From Croceitalea marina (GTDB lineage Bacteria; Bacteroidota; Bacteroidia; Flavobacteriales; Flavobacteriaceae): a stretch of 64,000 bases of DNA. Shown in pieces: positions 37,863 through 46,205 of this stretch. A model generated the notes under the pieces. The model searched no databases. It saw only the letters and a list, made by a program, of their open reading frames with translations, and was not told the origin of the DNA. The stretch covers positions 14,046-78,045 of the forward strand of contig NZ_JBHULB010000077.1 in assembly GCF_042684265.1 (NCBI RefSeq), given 5' to 3'. Every line of letters starts with the position of its first letter. Position 1 is the stretch's first letter. Made by a program: the position numbers and the translations under genes.

Positions 37863-38159
37863 ATGAAAAGGGAGTTCATACAATTTCGGTGTAGTATCTA
37901 TGAAAAAAAGATGCTGAAACTAAAGGCCAAAAAGGCAGGGCTTTCGCTATCCGAATATTGTAGGAGCTCCGCTTTTGAAAATAGTATTATCGAAAGACTT
38001 ACAGAAGAGCAGTTAGCGCATTATAGAATGCTAGTGAAATACAAGAACAACTTTACAAGAATTAGCAACATGTTCAAAAAACGTAATCCACGTTTGGCCA
38101 AGGAAGTAGAACAACTTGCTTCTGAAATACGGATGCATCTTTACAACTTCAAGAAATGA
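37863..38159 (+). CDS. mobC: MobC-like relaxosome accessory protein
   Basis: A 98-residue basic protein: EFIQFRCSIYEKKMLKLKAKKAGLS and SEYCRSSAF form a ribbon-helix-helix-like start, and YKNNFTRISNMFKK matches the MobC C-terminal motif (NNLNQIAR-type). MobC proteins bind oriT and help the relaxase open it. Its end overlaps the relaxase start (ATGA). Confidence 0.85.
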   Translation: MKREFIQFRCSIYEKKMLKLKAKKAGLSLSEYCRSSAFENSIIERLTEEQLAHYRMLVKYKNNFTRISNMFKKRNPRLAKEVEQLASEIRMHLYNFKK

Positions 38160-39025
38160 TAGGCAAGGGAAAATCCATATCGCATACAGGAGCCTCCATG
38201 GCGTATGGGTGGAACCAAGAGAAGAATGCTGAAATCGTGTACAGCCAACATTTGGCGGGTGATGACCCGAAAGAGGTTACGGAAGAGTTTAAAATAATCC
38301 AGGAACAGAACGAACGAACCAAAAACAATACTTTGAGTTTTGTACTAAGTCCGACAGTAGAAGATGGGAGGATGCTATCCAAAAAACAGCTCAAAGAATT
38401 GACCGGAAAATTCATTACCGAAATGAAACTAAAAGAACGGCAAGCAATTGCCTTTGTGCACAAGGACAAACAACATACCCATATTCACTTATATGTCAAC
38501 AGAATCGGTTTTGACGGAAGGGCCTATAAGGACAACTTTATCGGCAAAAGAAGCCAGCACGCTGCTGAAAGAGTGGCCATGGACATGGGACTCACTACGG
38601 TACGGGAAGTACAGTTGGAAAAACTGAACGAACAGAAAAGGGTACGTGCCGTAATCAGACAGACCCACGAAAAAGTAATGGCCGAAATGAAGCCTAGGGA
38701 TTTCGATAGCTATATCGGATACATGAAAAAGAATAGAGTCAAGGTCATACCAAGTATCAATAAACAGAAAAAGTTACAGGGATTTCGGTTCGAGTACAAA
38801 GGACATAATCTGAAGGGAAGCGAGGTGCACCGTTCGATGTCCGGAGGAAAGCTGGCCATTCAAATAGCGAACAATTCCGAAAGGGGAATACAACTTCAAA
38901 AAGCCAACAGTATCCAATTATCGGGAAAAGCGATCGACCTTGGGGCCAATCTTGCCGCAAGTATTGCAAAAAGGGCACTAAAAATGGTCATTAAAAGAGC
39001 CTTGGACCAAGGAATAGGAATGTAA
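38156..39025 (+). CDS. relaxase/mobilization nuclease (MobA-type, HUH)
   Basis: A 289-residue relaxase with the histidine triad KQHTHIHLYVNRI (His107, His109, His111). The N-terminus (GASMAYGW, then a Tyr-containing EIVYSQHLAG) would supply the nicking tyrosine. The short length and the absence of helicase or primase domains are typical of mobilizable rather than conjugative elements. It nicks oriT and pilots the transferred strand. Overlaps mobC by 4 bp. Confidence 0.9.
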   Translation: MIGKGKSISHTGASMAYGWNQEKNAEIVYSQHLAGDDPKEVTEEFKIIQEQNERTKNNTLSFVLSPTVEDGRMLSKKQLKELTGKFITEMKLKERQAIAFVHKDKQHTHIHLYVNRIGFDGRAYKDNFIGKRSQHAAERVAMDMGLTTVREVQLEKLNEQKRVRAVIRQTHEKVMAEMKPRDFDSYIGYMKKNRVKVIPSINKQKKLQGFRFEYKGHNLKGSEVHRSMSGGKLAIQIANNSERGIQLQKANSIQLSGKAIDLGANLAASIAKRALKMVIKRALDQGIGM

Positions 39026-39044
39026 AATGTAAAAAACGGACACG

Positions 39045-39512
39045 ATGAAAAAGATGGAAGCAATGATGGAACTATTGACCGATGAGATTGAAGGTTTCAA
39101 TAAATCGATACGTAAGCTGGAAGGCCTATCGGAGAATTTCAAGAACCTCAAAGTAAAGGCCGACACTTCAAATATTAAATATTACGTAAATGAGTTTTTG
39201 AGAAAACAGGAGCAAGTCATTGAAATCAATAAAGAACAAGTAACCGAAATAAAGCAAGGAATAAAATCGGCAAGAGTAACCCCGAATTGGCTGGCAACTT
39301 TGTTTTGTATAGCAGTATCGATACAAATCCTTTCCTTGAGCTATTTCGCCCATCACTTTATCCAATTTGAAATAAGAAAAGAGGAAGCTTTTTTACACGG
39401 AAGAAAAGAGGTTGTTTCCGAGCTACGGGGGTACTTCGATAATCACCCGATTATCTATAAGGATTTCCAAAAATGGGTCAGAAAGCGAGATAGCGTTTCA
39501 AATCAAAAGTAG
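39045..39512 (+). CDS. mobilization-associated coiled-coil membrane protein
   Basis: A 155-residue protein with a long N-terminal amphipathic coiled coil (residues ~1-80), one membrane helix (~NWLATLFCIAVSIQILSLSY) and a charged C-terminal region. It follows the relaxase by about 20 bp. Proteins of this design occur as the last gene of Bacteroidota mob operons; the role is unknown, perhaps contact with the helper conjugation channel. Confidence 0.7.
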   Translation: MKKMEAMMELLTDEIEGFNKSIRKLEGLSENFKNLKVKADTSNIKYYVNEFLRKQEQVIEINKEQVTEIKQGIKSARVTPNWLATLFCIAVSIQILSLSYFAHHFIQFEIRKEEAFLHGRKEVVSELRGYFDNHPIIYKDFQKWVRKRDSVSNQK

Positions 39513-39524
39513 GGGTGCGCCCTA

Positions 39525-39572
39525 TGGAATTTCTTCTTTTCGCTTATCTACCGGAACGCGGAAGAAATTCCA
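39525..39572. repeat. 12-bp perfect inverted repeat after the mob operon
   Basis: TGGAATTTCTTC (39525-39536) and GAAGAAATTCCA (39561-39572) with a 24-nt loop. No T-run follows. It could be a terminator between convergent operons or a transfer-related site. Confidence 0.5.
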
Positions 39573-39638
39573 CAGGATCCAAGCGCAAAGTTTTGAGGTA
39601 AGAATTTGGGACAGGAGGCTCCCAAAAGCCATTAATGA

Positions 39639-40547
39639 TTAGGTATTATTTTGAAAAGTGCTTTTTAATTTTTCGATTTGCTCGCTATGTTTGTCTGCGT
39701 TAAATTCCTTTAATTTTAATATGTTTTGCAACTTCCATTGTGCGGATGGAAAGGCTTCAAAATCATATAAACTCCAATCAGGAGTGCCATTTTCAAAACT
39801 TAAGAGAAATTCTTTATTCGAGTCGGTCAGGTTTTCATGGATGGTTTGGATAAGTAGATTTCGTGTAGTTTCAAAATCGTCATAAGTAAAAGGTTTATCG
39901 CTCATTCCCTCAAATTGATTGATCATCGCTGTACGTTGGTCAAGCAAATGGGGATTTAGCATTTCATTGATAGGACGTTTACTGCTCAGCAGACCAAAGA
40001 CAACCCCTTTTTTTATTACGTCGGTAAATCCTTCATTCTCCAAAAGGTATTTCACATCGAATAAATCCCTTGGATGCTGGCGGTCTAAAGCTGCGCAAAT
40101 CTTTCCACCATATAATTGTCCCACAGGTACGACCTGTATTTCACAGAATGCATCAAAGGCCTCTTGTGCGGTTTCGCACAGTTGCATCTTGGTTGTTTCG
40201 TCAATAATGCCACGAATACCTTGATTAACTTCCAGTTTTATTTGAGCCTGTCCATTTGAAATTTGCAGCTTGAGTTCGTTTGGTTTGGGTATTACTTTAG
40301 TATTAGGTACAATGGCTTCAATACTACTCTTTATTCGTGCTAGTGCCTTATTTATGTTTTGGAATGCTATTGCCCTATCCTCTAGCGGAATATAGGTTAA
40401 GTCAATATCCACAGAGAGTCTAGGCATTTCACGCACGAACAAGTTAATGGCAGTACCGCCATGAAGCGCAAAACATTCTTCCTTAGCTACCTCTGGTAGC
40501 ACATTCAATAAGAGGGCTACCTGAGATTTATAGTTCGCCATTTTCAA
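39639..40547 (-). CDS. abiEii: AbiEii-type nucleotidyltransferase toxin
   Basis: A 302-residue protein with the nucleotidyltransferase motif LHGGTAINL followed by RLSVDIDL (Asp47 and Asp49, DxD). This is the AbiEii/AbiGii family, the toxin of type IV toxin-antitoxin systems; related enzymes transfer nucleotides to tRNA acceptor ends. It overlaps the antitoxin gene by 20 bp. In this system the toxin causes reversible growth arrest and can abort phage infection. Confidence 0.9.
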   Translation of the reverse strand: MKMANYKSQVALLLNVLPEVAKEECFALHGGTAINLFVREMPRLSVDIDLTYIPLEDRAIAFQNINKALARIKSSIEAIVPNTKVIPKPNELKLQISNGQAQIKLEVNQGIRGIIDETTKMQLCETAQEAFDAFCEIQVVPVGQLYGGKICAALDRQHPRDLFDVKYLLENEGFTDVIKKGVVFGLLSSKRPINEMLNPHLLDQRTAMINQFEGMSDKPFTYDDFETTRNLLIQTIHENLTDSNKEFLLSFENGTPDWSLYDFEAFPSAQWKLQNILKLKEFNADKHSEQIEKLKSTFQNNT

Positions 40548-41301
40548 ATTCTTTCGGTAGGGTTAGTTTGTATTTTGAATTATAAACACCATTCTTTACG
40601 ATACTGCGTTTGCCTTTTCCTAAATCTATTTTAGTAACATCAAGATGTTGGAACCAAGAGTGATTTGCTTTTTCGGCCAAGTAAAGGAACAGGCGTTTGA
40701 CTTTTATGGAGGAACAGGCTTCCAAAAGTTGTTGCACCTGATTGGGTCTTAGATTGTTCAACCCTTCCATGAGATGATAGCATTCCGATAGTTCCTGATG
40801 TTTTGGAGCTAAGTATAGACATTCCATCAATGCGCGGGATGCATTGGAAACTTTTATAGAGAATGTTTTTAATTCAACATCGACAAGCCCCATATCAGCA
40901 GGTAAAAAAGAAGAGCGATGATAATCTAATGTAACTCCCCAATCATGCTTTAAACACCATGTGGGCAACTTTTCTTTTGTTCCGCCAAACAGGATAACTT
41001 TTTTTGGTGAAAGTTCCAGATAATGCGACTTTCCCAATAAAGAGAGAGCCGTTTTGCCCGCTGGATGTATATATAGTCCTGCTTGTTGTTGGAGGGCAAA
41101 TATTGCTCCTTCATAACTAACGTCATCCCCGGAACGTATCATAGCCCCCGTGCCTATTGAGGTAAACCAGTCACTATTACGATATCTCTTCTGCAAATCA
41201 AGGCTATACCCATGCTTTACCAACCAAGAAGTTAGATAAACAATACCTGATGGATAAGTACTTAATAATTGGTTTATTTTTGTTTGTTTAACGGTACTCA
41301 T
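40528..41301 (-). CDS. abiEi: AbiEi-type antitoxin / transcriptional repressor
   Basis: A 257-residue protein. The N-terminal ~90 residues (INQLLSTYPSGIVYLTSWL, then a winged helix) bind DNA. The C-terminal domain (SRALMECLYLAPKHQELSEC to LFLYLAEKANHSW) is the AbiEi antitoxin region. AbiEi neutralises AbiEii without stable contact and represses its own promoter. Its start codon lies in the centre of a palindrome that is repeated upstream (see 41293-41379). Confidence 0.88.
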   Translation of the reverse strand: MSTVKQTKINQLLSTYPSGIVYLTSWLVKHGYSLDLQKRYRNSDWFTSIGTGAMIRSGDDVSYEGAIFALQQQAGLYIHPAGKTALSLLGKSHYLELSPKKVILFGGTKEKLPTWCLKHDWGVTLDYHRSSFLPADMGLVDVELKTFSIKVSNASRALMECLYLAPKHQELSECYHLMEGLNNLRPNQVQQLLEACSSIKVKRLFLYLAEKANHSWFQHLDVTKIDLGKGKRSIVKNGVYNSKYKLTLPKEFENGEL

Positions 41302-41379
41302 AGTACCAATATATTACTTATTTTAAACTTTTCAAAATATTTGGTTTAAAATAATTTTATTTTGGGTACTTATAGTACC
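41293..41379. promoter_or_regulatory. AbiE promoter with two GGTACT-nAT-AGTACC operators
   Basis: The 15-bp palindrome GGTACT-CAT-AGTACC (41293-41307) has the abiEi start codon at its centre. GGTACT-TAT-AGTACC lies at 41365-41379, 72 bp upstream. Between them, TTATTTTAAAC (41318-41328) pairs with GTTTAAAATAA (41344-41354). This fits cooperative autorepression by AbiEi. Confidence 0.7.
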
Positions 41380-41856
41380 TATAATTAGATTTTTATAAAC
41401 CTTACGCAAGCCATAAGGCCTAACTACCGTAGGAAGTTTTTCAATTATGTCGATAAAAGCCTAAAATTTCGACATACTTAAAATATATGTCGATAGTGTG
41501 GACATCTCAACTAACTAGTCTGTTTCGGTCGTTTCAAAAAAGGTCAATTTTTTAAACTAGTAAAAAGGGCTATACTTGGTACACTAAAATCCCTATGTCA
41601 AACTTTTCCCAAAATGTTTCGTGAAACAGCCGATTAATTATATACGTTGAACCGCGTACAAAATTCAGAAAAATTGTCATAGGAGCTCAGAAAATAATTC
41701 ATTTATTGGTTTAGACAATGATTTAGGGATAATTCTAGCTTTCTAGTTATTAGCTTAAACTATCCCAGTTCTAACCTTTATCTAACTCCGCACTCATACT
41801 ATAGAATCCTAAAAAACCATGTAAAGTAACAATAAATGCCGTTAACATTGGTCTTT
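41380..41856. other. 477-bp non-coding region between abiEi and the secreted-protein gene
   Basis: No gene seen. TATGTCGATA occurs twice (near 41448 and 41487) with CGACATA between, and TGTTTC-GT-GAAACA lies at 41615-41628. The second resembles a parS site shortened by two bases. Otherwise AT-rich. Confidence 0.4.
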
Positions 41857-43470
41857 TCAATTATCGATAACTTTTAAAGGCGTATTCATCCAATAGTTTT
41901 CCAATTCATCTTTTTCCTGTACGGGCTGCCCCTCGAAAACCGGGCTGTTCATTTTCATTAAAAAGGATGAATCCAGCTTTTCAAAACCTTGGAGGACTTC
42001 TTGAGTGAAAAATTCCCTGAATTGCTGGTACTCCTTGTAATCATATATTTTATCCACTAAATTCCCATGGATATCTGTTATATTCATAACGTAGCAACGT
42101 AGTTTTGCACCTGCTTCTTTATTGGTTTTGTAATTTGCAAAATAGTTGAAGAAATCACGTTCTTTCATCCCATCTTTGAATTCGAGGTATAGCAAAACAG
42201 TACGAGGATTTGCTACATCCAAAGAAACCTCTTTTATGGTCAACGGCTCACCAAAGAACTTTAGTTCATAATTGGAAATGATATTCGTTTTTTGTTCATC
42301 CACAGGATTGTTGAATGTCAACGACAACCTTCGAGTGGCCACGTTGACAAGTAGCTCTTCTATAAAAAAACGAGGAGGTTCCGGCAAAATAAAGCTATTG
42401 TTGAATGTAATATAGTTTAAAAACATTTTGTCCTTGAAAGGGCGATATTCACTTAGAACCTCAAAAATTAAATCTTTTTCTTCCCCATTGATACTTTCAA
42501 CCGATTTACTGTCAGTGTCTTTAAAATATAAGGAGTAGTTCAGTTTATAAATGGAGAAGTTATCTTTATCAATCAAAAGTTGACCAAACGCCTCATATCC
42601 ATTTTTTGATTTGGTAACAGTGATGTTATAAAAAGGAAGGTCATCAAGAAAAATATCCTTCGCACGCTCAAAACTATGGCCGTTCAAGAATTGACTTTTT
42701 AACCTATAGATAAAGGCATACGAGGAAACCTCATAATTCCTTATAGCATCATGTACTCTAAGTATCCGTAACTCATTCCCACCATGTGAGTCTAGAATCG
42801 CATTGTTTATGACCTTATTTCTATTTTCATAATCATAAGGTTTATTCGATATGGAGTCCCTAGGAAAATTTTTGTTAGCCAAGATGCTATGTAAGGCAAA
42901 TTGTGTTGATTGACTATCCTTACTTTCAAACCCTTGATCATATACGCTAAGTATGGCTTCGTTAAGGTTGAGATAGTCATCCTCATGCCATTGGTAATCC
43001 CTATAGTACCCTGTTAAACTAAAAGGTTGGTTTGGAAAGTTGTCAGGTATGGCACGAATCGCTTTTCTGACGATGGCCTTTGCACTAAGTTTTCTTTTTC
43101 TAGCTTGCGCATATACAATTGTTTCTTCTAATCCATAGACATGCGGATTTAAAAAGATGACATTGGATTTCTTGGCCATCATTTGTTGTATTGAAACTAC
43201 TTTGGTCTCATATCCCATGGATGTAACGACCAAAGTATCGTTTAATTCTGAAAACTTCTCTGGAACTCTAAAACTTCCGTTTCTATTGGTTACAACTCCT
43301 TTTGCCCATCCTTTGACTTTTATGGTAGCAAATGGGATAGGCTCTTTTTCTTTGGCATCATAGATATAACCCTCAACGTAACGCTGGCGGCTTTCTATCT
43401 GTGCTGATGCTCCTGTAGAAAATATAATAAAGAGAACAGAAAACGCTACTTTTAAACGGGGATTCTCCAT
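41857..43470 (-). CDS. secreted carboxypeptidase-regulatory-like domain protein
   Basis: A 537-residue protein with a signal peptide (FSVLFIIFSTGASAQ). Residues ~30-110 are a CarboxypepD_reg-like beta-sandwich (YVEGYIYDAKEKEPIPFATI, LVVTSMGYE), followed by a long beta-rich region of unknown function that resembles outer-membrane-associated Bacteroidota proteins. The motif pair AKAIVRKAIRAIPDNFP and YYRDYQW is typical of this group. Probably periplasmic or outer-membrane cargo of element 1; it is the last gene before the right att. Confidence 0.8.
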   Translation of the reverse strand: MENPRLKVAFSVLFIIFSTGASAQIESRQRYVEGYIYDAKEKEPIPFATIKVKGWAKGVVTNRNGSFRVPEKFSELNDTLVVTSMGYETKVVSIQQMMAKKSNVIFLNPHVYGLEETIVYAQARKRKLSAKAIVRKAIRAIPDNFPNQPFSLTGYYRDYQWHEDDYLNLNEAILSVYDQGFESKDSQSTQFALHSILANKNFPRDSISNKPYDYENRNKVINNAILDSHGGNELRILRVHDAIRNYEVSSYAFIYRLKSQFLNGHSFERAKDIFLDDLPFYNITVTKSKNGYEAFGQLLIDKDNFSIYKLNYSLYFKDTDSKSVESINGEEKDLIFEVLSEYRPFKDKMFLNYITFNNSFILPEPPRFFIEELLVNVATRRLSLTFNNPVDEQKTNIISNYELKFFGEPLTIKEVSLDVANPRTVLLYLEFKDGMKERDFFNYFANYKTNKEAGAKLRCYVMNITDIHGNLVDKIYDYKEYQQFREFFTQEVLQGFEKLDSSFLMKMNSPVFEGQPVQEKDELENYWMNTPLKVIDN

Positions 43471-43784
43471 GACTACAATATTATTTACAGTAAATTACAC
43501 AAAGGTTGTATAAGAACCTAGCAACACCAATTTATTTTTGGTTACGAAGAAAAGTTCAGATTTTTAGGATTAATTTTTGAATTGAAATAGATTAGCCAAG
43601 CAAAACTATTTAGAAGAGAAATGCCACTTAGAGATGGGTTTTCTTCGTATTTTTGCACCAGTAAAAAAGCATAAAACTTACGTTCTTTAGTTCCTTCTTG
43701 TATGTTGGTGTCCTAAAAGGGATTTATTCAGGATTTCAACGTTTAACTAATTGAAAATAAAGTATTTGACTAAGCTAAATGCGG
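43471..43784. other. right-end non-coding region of element 1 with second arm repeat
   Basis: Contains the second copy of GTTGGTGTCCTAA at 43704-43716. Otherwise AT-rich with no gene. Together with the first 227 bp of the element it would form attP after excision. Confidence 0.5.
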
Positions 43785-43798
43785 CCTGTCATCCCGAC
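43785..43798 (+). repeat. att core, right copy of element 1 and left copy of element 2
   Basis: CCTGTCATCCCGAC, identical to the tRNA-Pro end at 28728-28741. The bases before it (GCGG) do not continue the tRNA, so this is a 14-bp remnant and not a second tRNA gene. Confidence 0.85.
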
Positions 43799-43820
43799 GA
43801 ACTGCCATTCTGGCAATATC

Positions 43821-43854
43821 AAAACCCTGCTAATCGTATGATTATCAGGGTTTT
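43821..43854 (+). terminator. terminator-like hairpin at the start of element 2
   Basis: AAAACCCTGCTAATC and GATTATCAGGGTTTT form a 15-bp stem with one mismatch and a GTAT loop, followed by TCATTTTTT. It occupies the same place relative to the att core as the hairpin in element 1. Confidence 0.7.
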
Positions 43855-43898
43855 TCATTTTTTCTGCAATCATATGATATCGTTTAAAACCACCCTTC

Positions 43899-43919
43899 TG
43901 GTGTGCAATTCGGTGTGCA
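43899..43919 (+). repeat. tandem GGTGTGCAA repeats, candidate integrase arm sites
   Basis: GGTGTGCAA at 43899-43907 and again at 43911-43919 (12-bp period), between the att core and integrase 2. A TTAAACA/TGTTTAA inverted repeat (43979-43996) lies just upstream of the integrase ATG. Confidence 0.4.
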
Positions 43920-44013
43920 AAGCGGTACGTAATTTGTGCTAATTTTAAATAGCATTCAGTTCATTTTAGATGTAGTCTTTAAACAATAATGTTTAACCCA
44001 AAAGACTTATAAT

Positions 44014-45273
44014 ATGCGTACAGACAGCACATTAGGGGTGATATTCTTCACCCGAAAAAAGAGAAGTAATCCAAGTAGATTGGACATTTATGCCCGTATC
44101 ACGGTCAATAAAGAACGCGCAGAATTCAGTATAAAGCGAGACATTTCGGTGTGTAATTGGGATATTTTCAGGTGTCGGGCGAAAGAAACGAGTGAAAATC
44201 TTATTTTATTGAACACCTATTTGGACGATGTACATTCCGAAGTCCTCAATGCCCACAAGCAATTGCACTCGGAAAGGAAACTAATTACTGCTAAGGCAAT
44301 CAAGCTAAGGTACTTCGGGGAGGACGAAGAGCGAATGTCCTTGATGAAAGCCGTGGAATACCATAACAAGAATATCAACCACGCCCTCAAGCCCGGAACA
44401 CTTAAAAACTACTTTTCAACTGAGAAATACCTTCAAGAGTTTCTAAGGGAGAAATTTAAGACTGACGACATCTACCTAATCCAATTGGACTATAGGTTCA
44501 TTGTCAACTTTGAAAACTATATCAGGACCTACAAACCCAAAAAAGCGAGAAGAACTTGTACCAATAATGGTGTGATGAAACATATGGAACGGTTGATGAA
44601 AATAGTCAACCTAAGCCTAAGAATGGAATGGTTGGAAAAAGACCCATTTCGAAACTACAGGCTTCGATTTGTGAAAAGCGAGCGTAGCTACCTCACCGAA
44701 AGAGAGCTCAAATTGATTGAGGATACCTCTTTCATGCCCATAGGTTTTAAAAGGGTCAAGGATATATTCCTGTTCAGCTGTTATACCGGACTTTCCTATG
44801 TCGATATCAAAGAACTAAAACCCAACCAAATACTGATTGGAATCGATGGTAACCAATGGATACATACGAAAAGGGCTAAGACCGACGAACCGGTCAAGAT
44901 TCCGTTGCTGCCCATGGCCAAAGCAATACTGGAAAAGTATCAAGAAGAAAGTATAATGACAGATGAACTGTTGCCGGTCTATAGCAATCAAAAGACCAAT
45001 CAAATACTAAAGGAGATAGCCAATACCTGTGGTATCCATAAGAACATCACTTTCCATACCGCAAGACATACGTTTGCAACGACGGTCACCTTATCCAATG
45101 GAGTTCCCATAGAGACAGTTTCGAAGTTATTGGGACATACCAAACTATCCACAACGCAAATCTATGCAAGGGTATTGCAAAAGAAAGTAGGGGAGGACAT
45201 GAATGATTTGATGGAGAAGTTAAAAAGAAAACAAGAAGTTGAAACAAGCGCAGCCCCCAAATCCTTACCCTAA
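44014..45273 (+). CDS. tyrosine recombinase/integrase of element 2
   Basis: A 419-residue recombinase closely related to the one at 28968: same domain order and many identical stretches (LSNGVPIETVSKLLGHTKLS). Catalytic residues are His348, Arg351, His375 and Tyr384; the first Arg is again Ser (Ser261 in CYTGLSYVDI). Divergence is spread along the length, so this is a homologous element and not a recent copy. Position next to the att core suggests the same tRNA-Pro target. Confidence 0.95.
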   Translation: MRTDSTLGVIFFTRKKRSNPSRLDIYARITVNKERAEFSIKRDISVCNWDIFRCRAKETSENLILLNTYLDDVHSEVLNAHKQLHSERKLITAKAIKLRYFGEDEERMSLMKAVEYHNKNINHALKPGTLKNYFSTEKYLQEFLREKFKTDDIYLIQLDYRFIVNFENYIRTYKPKKARRTCTNNGVMKHMERLMKIVNLSLRMEWLEKDPFRNYRLRFVKSERSYLTERELKLIEDTSFMPIGFKRVKDIFLFSCYTGLSYVDIKELKPNQILIGIDGNQWIHTKRAKTDEPVKIPLLPMAKAILEKYQEESIMTDELLPVYSNQKTNQILKEIANTCGIHKNITFHTARHTFATTVTLSNGVPIETVSKLLGHTKLSTTQIYARVLQKKVGEDMNDLMEKLKRKQEVETSAAPKSLP

Positions 45274-45414
45274 CTTTTGTGCTAGGTTCCTGTTGGGTTT
45301 TTGTAGCATCCTGACAGGTAAGCGTGAAGCAAAAATCCGATAGGGCACAACTACTTTTTTGAATGAAAAACGCAGCTTAAAGTTTATAAATTTTAGCAGC
45401 GCAGCGAATAAGGT

Positions 45415-45565
45415 TTGTAAAGCAAGAGGGTAACACGCTAAAGCGATGTTACGAATTATAAACCATTGATTTTCAATAAGTTGAAATTAAAGTTAAAAAT
45501 AATTTTGGCGCAAAAAACAGTAAAAGAGCTGTTAGGCCCTATAAAACCTCAAAAAAATTACTGTA
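45415..45565 (+). promoter_or_regulatory. conserved leader of the mobilization gene (candidate oriT)
   Basis: This 150-bp stretch is conserved in the decayed copy at 59992-60131. It holds a hairpin GTAACACGCT/AGCGATGTTAC (45430-45452, one bulged A) and AACAG...CTGTT around AAAAGAG near 45520. Conservation of a non-coding leader beside a mob gene suggests a transfer origin or leader regulation. Confidence 0.45.
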
Positions 45566-46150
45566 ATGGAAACTGAAAAGAAGAAAAAAAGTGATTTCTC
45601 GGCCATAAGCATCAATCGTATAGTAGCGCGAAGGTATCGGGAGTTTTCAAAGAAGATTTCCAAGTCACATACACTTACCTTGGAACTGATGATGGATTTC
45701 TTTGAAGGGGCAAAGATTTCACCAAAGAACAAGTATCTAATGAACCAGATGGGTTTTGAACATCGTTTGAGTAAACGATTGGATTATTTGGAAGAACTGC
45801 TTCGTAATTGGGAAAAGAACAGTTCCATCCCAAAAATCCATGATATGCTCAAAAAGGTATTTGACTTCGCAGAGCAAGAAGAGAGGAACAGTCGAAAGGA
45901 TTTAGAGCTGCAACAAAAAATGTATGACCATTCCTTAAAAAGGGATAAGGTGACCCAATATGACAATTATATGCTCAAAGAGAAATGGAAGGCAGAACGG
46001 AAAAAAGTCCTTCAATTCTTTGAACAGATTAAAAAAGAGAAACCTCGATTTGGAAAACCATACTATAAACTAGAAATTAAGGAATCTGAGCTGGAAAGTT
46101 TAAAACAAGCATTGAAAGAAAAAAGAAAAAAGTTTAAATCACTTATTTAA
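45566..46150 (+). CDS. BfmA/BtgA-family mobilization protein
   Basis: A 194-residue basic, coiled-coil-rich protein beginning METEKKKKSDFSAISINRIV, with a ribbon-helix-helix-like N-terminus (RRYREFSKKISKSHTLTLEL, then MMDFFEG) and a long helical tail. This is the BfmA/BtgA pattern: DNA-binding accessory proteins of Bacteroides mobilizable units. The relaxase expected after it is absent; a minus-strand secreted-protein gene follows. A degenerate paralogue lies at 60132. Confidence 0.8.
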   Translation: METEKKKKSDFSAISINRIVARRYREFSKKISKSHTLTLELMMDFFEGAKISPKNKYLMNQMGFEHRLSKRLDYLEELLRNWEKNSSIPKIHDMLKKVFDFAEQEERNSRKDLELQQKMYDHSLKRDKVTQYDNYMLKEKWKAERKKVLQFFEQIKKEKPRFGKPYYKLEIKESELESLKQALKEKRKKFKSLI

Positions 46151-46205
46151 CAATAAATCATCCTTAATTTATTCTACGCATAAAGTAAGAATATCATTCA
46201 TATAG

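Larger units (their letters stand above)
43799..46150. mobile_element. element 2: left end of a second, tandemly inserted element (right end not located)
   Basis: It begins at the shared att core with a terminator-like hairpin, then an integrase 216 bp in, then a BfmA/BtgA-type mobilization gene. Cargo could extend as far as the decayed mobilization segment at 59992-60706 or beyond. A third att copy was not found by eye in the window. Confidence 0.65.

Noticed and set aside
39412..39642. 76-residue plus-strand ORF after the mob operon
   Set aside because: It starts inside the coiled-coil membrane protein in another frame and runs through the inverted repeat at 39525-39572; likely a chance frame.
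43751..43942. 63-residue ORF spanning the att core and hairpin of element 2
   Set aside because: It reads through the att repeat and a terminator-like hairpin, and has no protein features.
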